Assembly (NCBI GenBank): GCA_037367355.1
Contig: CM074705.1
Location: 868,001-932,000 of the forward strand
Direction of reading: 5' to 3'
From: Neoscytalidium dimidiatum
Lineage: Eukaryota > Ascomycota > Dothideomycetes > Botryosphaeriales > Botryosphaeriaceae
DNA: 64,000 nucleotides
In this document: one piece after another, positions 55,736-64,000 of the stretch
Layout: every line of letters begins with the position of its first letter
Numbering within the stretch: the stretch's first letter is position 1
Notes under the pieces: generated by a model
What the model was told of the DNA's origin: nothing
What the model saw: the letters and a program-made list of their open reading frames with translations, nothing else
Database searches by the model: none
Program-made: the position numbers and the translations under genes

Positions 55736-56718
55736 TCAGCCGCCCTTGCGCGGCGGGATAGGCGTTGCAACGCCAGGCTTTTGTGTTCCCTGCGCCTGTC
55801 TCTTCCTCGCGGCATGTCCCTCCATGATCTTCTTGATCTGGTCGACGTTGCGCTCCTTGCCCTCGGCGGCCTTGAGGTCGTTGACGGTGTATGGAGGACC
55901 TAGCATGACAGCCTCGTTGATGATGATCGTCTGTTCGTGCCAACGCGTAGGCAGCCTGCTTCTGTCAGCGCATCAAAGACCTTCCAGAGTGTGATCGCCC
56001 ATCGCAATGGTGCGGGGTAGTATGCAGCATATTCTGGCTGAAGCAGGGGGGAAGGACGAAGCTTGAGACAATTGGGCGAGAGCGGAGCCGCTTGTACATA
56101 CGTTCTGTTGATGGCATCAAAGATCTCCTGCGCCTCCTTCGGCACGCCCCTGCCCCTGGTCGCCTCCTTCTCGATCAGCTTCCGCACCGCGGCCTCCTCA
56201 CGCGCCTTCAGCGCGCCCAGGTCCAAGGCCGCAATGGCCGGCACGGCGCTCTCGAAGCCACCGGCGGTAGCACCAGCACCATCGGCACCCCCATCCTCAC
56301 CGGACAGGATCTTGAATTCTTGGATGTTCGGGATCGACACGACGTGGTAGTTGCTCGGCTGGCCGGCTGGGCTCGTCGACGGGTTCGGCGGGGCCGGAGC
56401 GGTGTTGATAGCGATGGCGTTCAGGACTGGGTCGGCGGCGAAGATGGTGCCCTCCAGCACATGGTTGGCTAGCGTCGTCGTGATCTTGACTCTGCGGGGC
56501 AATGTGTGAGCCACGGTGTCGCAGGGCGCGGGACGGGGCGCATCCTCTGGAGCATAGCGAGGGGAATGGCAGCTGGCTATGCTCGCGGCGCTGGGAGGGC
56601 ACTCGACTTACCGCTTGCCTATGGCCTTGAACAGGTGCGAGTCATTGAGAATAGACTGGTCTCCGGGCTTAGGCGTTGCGACCTTTCCGGCAGAAGAGAG
56701 GCGCTTGCCGTCTGCCAT
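55736..56718 (-). CDS. LSM12-like protein, LSm plus anticodon-binding-like domain, 238 aa
   Basis: Three exons on the minus strand: 56718-56612, 56491-56102 and 55955-55736, with introns of 120 and 146 nt. The last exon is too short for a simple open-frame search. It was found by continuing the protein: DAINRTLPTRWHEQTIIINE across intron 2, then AVMLGPPYTVNDL and a closing TPIPPRKGG. N-terminal part: the LSm-like fold (KRVKITTTLANHVLEGTIFA; VLNAIAINT; YHVVSIPNIQEFKIL). C-terminal part: a domain like the AD/anticodon-binding domain of LSM12, ending in a basic helix (QIKKIMEGHAARKRQ). LSM12 proteins act in RNA metabolism; in yeast Lsm12 associates with Pbp1 and Pbp4. The middle has an Ala/Gly-rich linker. 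Homology call by motif memory. Confidence 0.85.
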
Positions 56719-57213
56719 TGCGCGCGAAGTGGTGTGCCTCCTCTTAAGCTGCGTGCTCCCTCAGTGCCGTGGCTGAGGCGGCATGCAAACGCATTAAGGG
56801 AACAAAAGGAGCGACGAGAAGGGAATCGGCGCGCGGGGCGGTCAAGCGCGGGACGACGGTGGATGAGGGCGCGTTGAGCTTGAGGCTCCCACGAAGTCAC
56901 TTGTCGGGGTGAGGCGAGTCAGCGCGCGCGCGCGCTTCGGTCGTCGTCGCCTTCCCCAATATGACAACACACGACGCCTAACTCCGCCCCCGCCAGTATC
57001 TCCTTGGCACCTTTCTGGAGGACATCGTCACTATCATCATCATCATCATCATCACATGCATCGAGCACCGTCACGTTCATTGCAGTTCGTATGTTCAATT
57101 GGCCATATACGCGTAACATAAGATATTCCTTCATCCAACAGGACACGCGCCATGCACCATGTCTATAATCATGCCTTTCAATTTTTCCCCCGTCTCCTGC
57201 ACGCCCTCTTCGT
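56719..57213. other. Intergenic: LSM12-like promoter and GND1 3' flank
   Basis: 495 bp between two minus-strand genes. Contains an ATC triplet tract at 57033-57053 and CG-alternating bases near 56923-56935. Confidence 0.55.
57033..57053 (+). repeat. (ATC)n microsatellite
   Basis: Seven ATC units in the presumed 3' flank of GND1. Confidence 0.9.
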
Positions 57214-59274
57214 CTATGCGTTGTACGTCGACGCAGAGACGTTACCACCACGGCCGGTCCAGTTGACGTGGATGTCCTTGCCCTCGGGGTACTTGTCGCT
57301 GGCGTGCTCGGGCTTGATCCTGAAAGTGTGCGCACCGAAGTAGTCGCGCTGAGCCTGGAGCAGGTTGGCGGGCAGGTCCTTGGTGCGGTAGCCGTCGAAG
57401 AAGCTGAGCGCAGTGCTGAAGGCAGGAGTGGGGATCCCCCAGAGAGCACCCTTGCTAACGACGTTCCTCCAGCCAGGCTGGGCCTTGGTAATGGCTGCCT
57501 TGAAGAAGTCGTCAAAGAGCAGGTTCTCGAGGTCGGGGTTGCTGCGGTAAGCCTTGGTAATGTCCTTCAAGAAGACGGAGCGGATGATGCAGCCACCACG
57601 CCACATGAGGGCGATCTCAGGCTTCTGGAGCTTCCAGCCGTACTCCTTTGCAGCCTGTAATAACGAGTCAGTGACTGTCCTATCAATCTTCTGGCAGAGT
57701 GATGGACTTACGTTCTGCATGAGCATGAAGCCCTGGGCGTAAGAAATGATCTTGGAGGCGTAGAGGGCCTGCTCGAGGTCATCAATGAAGGCCTGCTTGT
57801 CGCCCTCGAACTTAGGCACGGGGCCGCTGAGAATGGAGGCAGCGCGACCACGCTCGGACTTGAGAGAAGAAAGGCAGCGGGCGAAGACAGCCTCGCCGAT
57901 GAGAGTGACGGGCATGCCGAGGTCAAGAGCGTTGATGGCAGTCCACTTGCCGGTGCCCTTCTGGCCGGCCGAGTCGAGGATCTTCTCGAGGAGAGGAGTT
58001 CCATCGTCATCGTTGAAGTAGAGAATGTCGCGGGTAATCTCGATTAGGAAAGAGTCGAGGACACCCTTGTTCCACTGAGCGAATACATCGCCCATCTCCT
58101 TGTTGCTCAGGCCGAGACCACGCTTGAGGATGTCGTAAGCCTCAGAAATGAGTTGCATATCGCCGTATTCGATGCCGTTGTGGACCTAGCTCACGTCAGT
58201 ATCATGGAGTCCAGCTGACAGTTCCTGGAAGCTCACCATCTTGACGTAGTGACCAGCACCCTCGTCGCCGACCCACTGACAGCAAGGCTCGCCGTCGCTC
58301 TTGGCAGAGATGCTCTGGAGGACATCCTTGATGTAGGGCCATGCCTCCTCGTTACCACCCGGCATGATAGAGGGGCCGTAGCGGGCACCCTCCTCACCAC
58401 CAGAGACGCCAGCACCAACGTAGCGGATACCCTTGGCGGCCAGGTACTTGGTGCGTCGGTTGGTGTCGGGGTAGTGGGAGTTACCGCCATCAATGATGAT
58501 ATCACCCTCTGTTTTCTTTATCAGTAATCACTCTCGGCGAACTGGCCGCGGACAAAACTTACCCTCGGCACCAGCCTCGAGAATCTGCTCAATGAAGTCT
58601 ACTAATAGTCAGCACTGCGATTGCACCTGAATTGGATAGGTCACATACCGTCGACGGGCTTGCCGGCCATGACGAGCATCATCATCCTGCGGGGCTTCTT
58701 GAGCTTGGCAACGAACTCCTTCATGGAGTGGGCGCCTGCTCCCTGTTAATTCGAAATTCCGCGTGGCTAGCAGACTTCCGATACATACCAACAATGGACT
58801 TGCCCTTGGCCTCATTGTCAAGGAAGCGGTCGACCTTAGAAACGGTACGGTTGTAGGCGACAACGGTAAAGCCATGGTCGGCGGCGTTGAGGATCAGGTT
58901 CTGGCCCACTATACGCCTGTCAGAATCGCGATGAGATCGGTGGCTGCGCTTCTACTTACTGACGGCCTACACGAGAGGTTAGCCTGGGCATATGGAGGGC
59001 TGCTGTAGCGGTACTTACCAGACCGATGAGACCCCAGTCTCCACTAGCAATAGGGCGCACAGGTCCTCCCACATCGATGCGGGAGAGACGCGCGCTACAG
59101 TCAGATCATCGGTTCGTCAATGGGAACAACCAGGACCAGCCGCGAGGTCGGCGTTTGAGCAGATGCCGAGCGCTCCGACAGCGAGCTGAGAGCTCGACAG
59201 GCGCGGCGGCACCCGCAGCGGGGTAGAGGAAGCAAGCGAGGGAGAGGCACTTACACAGCGGTTTCAGCAGACAT
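57214..59274 (-). CDS. GND1: 6-phosphogluconate dehydrogenase (decarboxylating), 493 aa
   Basis: Nine exons on the minus strand: 59274-59255 (20 nt), 59043-59019 (25 nt), 58966-58960 (7 nt), 58908-58789, 58735-58649, 58598-58563 (36 nt), 58508-58237, 58185-57712 and 57654-57214. Introns are 211, 52, 51, 53, 50, 54, 51 and 57 nt, all GT..AG. The first four exons together spell [20 protein letters not shown], matching the family's NADP-binding start, so the tiny exons are well supported by frame and homology. Further motifs: [57 protein letters not shown], and [15 protein letters not shown] with catalytic Lys188 and Glu195. The enzyme oxidises 6-phosphogluconate to ribulose-5-phosphate, CO2 and NADPH in the oxidative pentose phosphate pathway; it works as a cytosolic dimer. 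The C-terminal tail [14 protein letters not shown] is typical. Confidence 0.97.
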
Positions 59275-60409
59275 GATGCTTGTGGGAGTAGATTACGGGT
59301 CTGGGAGCAAGGCAATGAGGGCGAGGGAGGGGTGAGAGGGTTGGGAGCGAGGTGGGATGCAGAGAGCGCCGATATGCCGGAGGTGACAGGATGCTTTATA
59401 AGGCGGCCGCGCCAGCCCCACGTTGCGTCACAAGATTTGGGAAGGAGGTATTTTTCGTCCAGAACGCCTGCGCGCTGAACCATACACATTCGAGACCGCA
59501 TGGCGAGGCTCCCTGGCCGAGCACTGTCACTTAAAGCAGAGGGCATTGGACGTTTCGCCCTGCTGCCCGCGCTGCTGCACCCAGCGCGCGCGCACCACAC
59601 AGCACTCGATCTCAATTGCAGCGGCCGACAGCAGTATAGTCCGGCAGGCGGGCAGCTCTGACTTAGCCGGACTTAGTCATTCAACAATACAGACCGGCAA
59701 TCTGCGAAGACGGCGGTTGGGAGGCGGCGACGGGTGCGTTGATGGATGGTGGGGTGGGCTGGGCGGCCGCGGCGGGGCTTGAACATATTTTTGCGGCTAT
59801 GACAGAAGCAGCGCCGCCGGGATTGGAGAGCCCGCGTGCCTGCGACCGTCTTGCGCATTATTTTCCGGCGCTCCCACGCCAAAGCGCGCGCCCACCTCAT
59901 CACGCCCGTCCTCGGAGACCCATCTCCGTACGTAGGCCATTTTTTCCGCCGCGGTCCGCTGCACACCCCATCGCGCTCGATCACCGCCCGCCTGCTCCTT
60001 CAGCAGCGCGCTGGCTTGTTAAGACGGCCCGAGAGGCGCGTGCCAAGCCCCACGCAGCCACTGCTAATCACCGCCCTTCCACGCCGTAAACTCCGCCGTC
60101 TCCTGTCACCCAGGCTCCTCTTCTTCGTCAGCACGCCCAGAGTCGCCTGTAAGCGCGCTGCATAACGTCGCGTCCGTCGCAATACACTCTCGTGGCGCCG
60201 ACCTATTCGGGACACACCTGAGGCACACGGTCGCAGCTGCGACACCCCGAATCTCGCACCTTGCTGCATCTGCGGCCCCAAGCACGGCCCGCACGCCAGC
60301 TCCGCCCTATCGCGTCCATCCAACCCAGCAGCAACCGGCATCGGCGACGGAGGAGCGCGAGCAGTAAGTCTCATTAACTCCGTTAAGAGCGTTTGCGCAG
60401 CCGTTCATC
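59275..60409. promoter_or_regulatory. Shared upstream region of GND1 and RBM42-like gene
   Basis: 1.1 kb between divergent start codons, GC-rich. Open frames are low-complexity and unsupported. The GND1 side has an AT-containing TTATAAG at 59397-59403, about 120 bp before the ATG, which could act as a weak TATA element. A GTAAGT lies at 60364 close to the RBM42 start, but a UTR intron cannot be decided. Confidence 0.45.
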
Positions 60410-61552
60410 ATGTCCAATCCGCCGCCTCCAGGTTCCAAGTCGAACTCTTCTACTCCTCAACCTCATCCGTCGCTCCCTGCGCGCCCGCCGCCGCCTGCGC
60501 AGCCTGCAGCATTTTCTAAATTCTCTAATGCCTCTGCCGCAAATGGCAAGCCTCAAGGCGCGGCAGGCTACGGCGCCTTTACTGGCTTCAAGCCGCGCAG
60601 TGTAGCGTCCAATACCCAGTCGTGGCAGTCCCACTCTCCGACAGTCTCTGCCGGACCGCAGCCTCCGACCGCATATCCACCGGCTCAGACCAGCTATGTC
60701 GGTGGCGCTTATCAGCAGCAGGGTTATCAGCAGCAACCTCCCTACTACCAACAGCCCAGTGTCGACCCATACTCGAACCCCACGCCCCCTCAGATTCGCA
60801 ATCCATTCCCTGCCCCCGGCCAAAATCAGAGCGGCGGCAGCTACGGCACTGGCAACAGTGCATACGATCCGGAATATGAGGCGCAAATAGCGCAGTGGCA
60901 AAGCGCGTATGCCGGCCGCGATGATACTGCCGCGAAGGGAGCAAAGGGGAGGGATGCACCAACCAACGCAAACAATACGCCTCTGGGTGAGAAGGCTGGA
61001 GCTTCGGCGTCGCTCAGTAGCAAAGAGCTCCAGTCAGCGGTTAATTCAGATTCAGGCGTTGCTGCTGTGGTCTCAGGCCCTGACGGCAAGCAGAAAACTG
61101 TCGTGAGGCAAGGTGGTGGACAGACATGGACCGACACTACATTACTGGAATGGGATCCGGCTCATTTCCGCTTGTTCGTGGGGAACTTAGCCGGTGAAGT
61201 CACTGACGAGTCTCTCCACAAGGCCTTCTCTCGCTTCCCGTCCATTCAGAAGGCGCGTGTTGTGAGAGACAAGAGGACGACCAAAAGCAAGGGATATGGG
61301 TTCGTGAGCTTCAGTAATGGTGATGATTACTTCCAGGCCGCCAAGGAAATGCAGGGCAAATATATAGGCAGCCATCCGGTTCTCGTCAAGCGAAGCACTA
61401 CCGAAATCAAGGCAGTCGTTCCCAAGGATAATAAAAAGAACAGCAAGGGTGGAAAGCATGGAGGCCACGGCCATAGTGGGCATGCAAATACCGGAGCAGG
61501 TGTGCAGAAGAAGCAGAGTAAGACCAAAGGCGGGCTTAAAATTCTTGGCTGA
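60410..61552 (+). CDS. RBM42-type RRM RNA-binding protein, 380 aa
   Basis: Single exon. The N-terminal 200 or so residues are disordered and rich in Pro, Gln, Ser and Tyr (for example AYQQQGYQQQPPYYQQP), prion-like in composition. One RRM lies at about residues 255-330: RNP2 LFVGNL and RNP1 KGYGFVSF, preceded by LEWDPAHFR and followed by GSHPVLVKRS. The surrounding words (GEVTDESLHKAFSRFPS; KARVVRDKRTTKSKGYG) are those of the RBM42/glycine-rich-protein subfamily found from fungi to mammals, linked to pre-mRNA splicing and stress granules. The tail is Lys/Gly/His-rich (GGKHGGHGHSGH) and ends TKGGLKILG. Likely nuclear. Upstream sequence is shared with GND1. Confidence 0.94.
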   Translation: MSNPPPPGSKSNSSTPQPHPSLPARPPPPAQPAAFSKFSNASAANGKPQGAAGYGAFTGFKPRSVASNTQSWQSHSPTVSAGPQPPTAYPPAQTSYVGGAYQQQGYQQQPPYYQQPSVDPYSNPTPPQIRNPFPAPGQNQSGGSYGTGNSAYDPEYEAQIAQWQSAYAGRDDTAAKGAKGRDAPTNANNTPLGEKAGASASLSSKELQSAVNSDSGVAAVVSGPDGKQKTVVRQGGGQTWTDTTLLEWDPAHFRLFVGNLAGEVTDESLHKAFSRFPSIQKARVVRDKRTTKSKGYGFVSFSNGDDYFQAAKEMQGKYIGSHPVLVKRSTTEIKAVVPKDNKKNSKGGKHGGHGHSGHANTGAGVQKKQSKTKGGLKILG

Positions 61553-62332
61553 AAATGCCAAACAAGCTTTAGGAATACTTTTTAGAAGAGCATCTTGACG
61601 AGCAAGCAGATGGCGTTCGGTGGCTCTTTTTTTTTTTTTTTTTGAATACTTTCCATGCACCAGCGGTAAAGCCCAGTGCTAGGCAAGCTAGGGATGTACC
61701 TTTTGTTTCTCTCTTTGCTTTGCCGCTGTAAATAATACTTAGAATCTTGGCTTTGCAATGATCGCTTAGTAGAATACTAAACAATGTGATACTTTGATCT
61801 TCGTAAGCTTCAACGCTCCAACTTAAGATCCGATAGTTGTTGCACGGGATATCAATGATTCTAGAGCCGACGGCGTTCCGACAAACTCCGTCATGAGTGT
61901 ATAGTAAACATTGCAGAGGTCTTCGGAGAAAGTTCGCACTCCCTCAAAGCTTTGGGCAAGTCAGGCGCCTCGCACAGGGCCCACGATTCCTGGTTGGGCA
62001 GTATTTTCAAAGGTCTACAGCCTGTGAATAACCGTAGTATTGTATTACTCGACTTAATCAGTGCGCTGTTCCCAGCGGAGGTGTGGAGGCTTGATGTTGA
62101 CGGTGTTGCCCTGAGTAGTAGTCCCCTTGAGGCTAGCGTGAATCGGACTGGCTTTTCGCCGTGCGGCGCTGGAACGACACGCCTGGCTGGCCGTCGCTCC
62201 AAGCTCTCCGACGGAGCGCAGCTCAACGCGTCGACGTGGTCCCGCATATCACCTCCCCGCCCTTTGCCTTACGCGAGTCCTGTTCGCTGTCCCTTGTCGC
62301 ATACGCGCACCCAGTCTGCGCGCCCACTCACG
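61553..62332. other. Intergenic: 3' flank of RBM42-like gene, promoter of SSR4
   Basis: 780 bp with a T-run at 61627-61643 shortly after the RBM42 stop codon. A 150-codon plus-strand frame (61952-62404) overlaps the SSR4 start in its own frame but has no conserved content before the SSR4 ATG. Confidence 0.5.
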
Positions 62333-64000
62333 ATGCAGGACCCAAGCTTCGGGGTGCCGCAGTTCCTAGTATGTCGCACGCATCCGCACAGAGTCGCGAC
62401 TTAAACTGACAATTGTCCTTCCAGCTGCCGCACGTCCACCTCATCTCCTCCTACCGCTATCCAACCCTTGCGACCCTATCCATTGAGCAGGCCGTTGATT
62501 TTCTACTCAACGCGCCCAAGATCGTAAAGGATGTGGCTCCCATGTCATGGCAATACTTCCAGAACCCACCAAACGACGGCACCGTGTTCCTGGAATGGCA
62601 ACCCGTCAACCAGCGAGCAAACGCGTACGCAAGTGATGGTTATGTGTGGGCTGATCCAGAGTCGAGCTTCACTTACGAATCGTCGCGTGGTTATGTGAGC
62701 TTCGAGTGTCCCTGCCCTTGGCGCGCCCCTGCTAACTAGCCTCAAGACCGTTGAAATTCTCGTCCGTCGCAGCGGATATCGCCCAGGTTTCGAACAGGTT
62801 ACCTCCCATCAGAGACACCGTTACCGCATTGTCTCAAGAAATCCGGCATCGCAAGGCCCCATCCCAGACCAGGCCTTGTTCGTCGTACATTACTCCCAGG
62901 CTGAGCCGCAGGCACGGGTACCGACAAACCGAATCCCAATTAATCCGGAAATGCAGAAGATGATGCAGGAGCGCCGTTTCTTGGAGAGTCAAGGACAGTT
63001 AATGGAGAAGAGGTTCATGCTTCACGACCGACACAATTGGCCAAACATCAGCTTTCCAGGTACTGGGCAGATGCAGCAGGGCCATGTTCAGGCTGGCGGA
63101 ATGTACCCTGGACATCCGATACAAGCCGGTGCTGCCGGATTCAGACAGCCTCAGTTTTATCCACCGGGTCAAGGAACTGCGATAGGACCGTCGCCGGCGA
63201 AGAGACCTCGCCAGGTTCCTCCAGCGCACTTACCTGGTAATGTTCCAGCTGGCATACCCCCTGCAGCTGTCAACATGGCCCATGACACGTCGATTGAGGA
63301 TGAAGAGAACACTGCGCTTGGAGATCTGCTCGACCATCTCACCCCGAGGGATATTAGCACGATGAGATACGTCCAACACCACGAGTGGATGGAAGAGGTT
63401 TTCTCATCCCCTTACGCCGCAGGGCAAATTATGCCTGTGGATTTAGGTTTGGGTCTCATGGGAGAACTTGCTCATCTTACCGAAGGTCTCTTTGACGCCC
63501 CAAGTGCCTCATCACTCCCTGGTGGCCAGAAGGCTCCCGAGGCGCCAAAGCCCTATCAGAAGCTAAGCAAGGAGAAATATAAGGACTTCGAGGATAGGGT
63601 CAACAAATTCTTGAAAGACGAAGAGGCAGAGCTGGAGAAGATGAGGGCTGATCACGCTGAAAAGATGGCCGAGCTCACCAAAAGCAAGACCTATGTTCAG
63701 GCTGAGAGACGCTTGAGGGATGCTGCGTTCAATGATGCTCGCAGTGCGGCAGCCAATTCTGAGAACCGGTCAGCTTCTCCGGTCTCGGAGGGGTTAGATC
63801 CAGATGCAAAGGTCAACGAAGTCGTTGAGGATGTCCAGAAACTTCTTGGTGTCACCATTGCGCCTCGAAAGAATGTCAATTGCATCGAGAAGGGTGGTCT
63901 GGTTGAAGAGCCTGTAGCTCCGGCCCCGACGAATTCCAATGAGGCTAACAGTGCCGAAATCGGTGCAACAAATGGCGAGTCTAGTGGTGCTCTCGAAGAT
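62333..64000 (+). CDS. SSR4: SWI/SNF and RSC complex subunit Ssr4, 5' part (cut by window end)
   Basis: Exons 62333-62368, 62425-62694 and 62747 to beyond 64000, with introns of 56 nt (branch AACTGAC) and 52 nt (branch GCTAAC). The protein starts MQDPSFGVPQFLLPHVHLIS and is open for all 520 codons visible. The N-terminal domain (about residues 1-200: YPTLATLSIEQAVDFLLNAP; FLEWQP; YTVEILVRRSGYRPGFE) fits the Ssr4 N-terminal/DUF1750 family of fungi. A Pro/Gln/Gly-rich middle (about 200-260) and a helical acidic region with a conserved block RDISTMRYVQHHEWMEEVF follow, then a charged coiled-coil-like stretch (KFLKDEEAELEKMRADHAEK). Ssr4 is a non-catalytic subunit of the SWI/SNF and RSC chromatin remodellers in fission yeast. 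No stop codon is reached within the window. Confidence 0.88.

Noticed and set aside
1..64000. tRNA genes, rRNA genes, CRISPR arrays, intact transposons
   Set aside because: A read-through for tRNA T-loop signatures, array-like spaced repeats, transposase or reverse transcriptase motifs gave nothing convincing; a covariance-model search would be needed to exclude small RNAs.

Overview
The window looks like nuclear chromosomal DNA of a filamentous ascomycete (Pezizomycotina; Dothideomycetes is my best guess, but the class is not proven). The evidence is genes split by very short introns (mostly 44-90 nt) with GT..AG ends and CTAAC/CTGAC-like branch sites, compact housekeeping genes with no operon structure, and lineage-typical proteins: a BRE4/ArAE_2-type transporter, a DUF7025 AAA ATPase, a Ras2 with a Ser/Pro insert, and Ssr4 of SWI/SNF-RSC. 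I found no CRISPR array, tRNA, rRNA or intact transposon.

Layout, left to right. 1-10.5 kb: an apparently gene-free edge, a small fungal protein of unknown function facing a five-exon BRE4-like membrane transporter, a HAD haloacid-dehalogenase-like enzyme, and a decayed zinc-finger gene carrying at least six disabling lesions. 10.5-19.2 kb: a GC-rich, gene-free stretch with several short tandem repeats. 19.2-26.6 kb: RAS2, then a propionyl/acetyl-CoA synthetase (ACSS3 type) facing an arylamine N-acetyltransferase. 29.3-31.6 kb: a DUF7025-AAA ATPase. 32.9-52.6 kb: a dense block with RNA polymerase I largest subunit RPA190, PRP3, RAD3/XPD, the ribosome quality control ligase LTN1, PPM1 (PP2A leucine carboxyl methyltransferase) and RPB5. 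54.3-64 kb: mitochondrial 1-Cys peroxiredoxin PRX1, an LSM12-like protein, 6-phosphogluconate dehydrogenase GND1 (nine exons, including 20-, 25- and 7-nt exons), an RBM42-type RRM protein and the 5' part of SSR4, which runs off the window.

Many genes sit in head-to-head pairs with short shared upstream regions (orphan/BRE4-like, RPA190/PRP3, RAD3/LTN1, PPM1/RPB5, GND1/RBM42, ACSS3/NAT). Functionally the right half is rich in transcription and RNA machinery: Pol I, the shared Pol I/II/III subunit, TFIIH, two spliceosome-linked proteins, and a chromatin remodeller subunit. I found no clear novel system. The observations most worth a second look are the decayed zinc-finger gene, the micro-exon architecture of GND1, the NAT/acyl-CoA synthetase pair, the repeat-bearing gene desert with a G-quadruplex-like tract, and introns that can be read through without a stop in RAD3 and RPB5. 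Exon borders were worked out by hand from splice signals and reading-frame continuity; none is supported by transcripts here.
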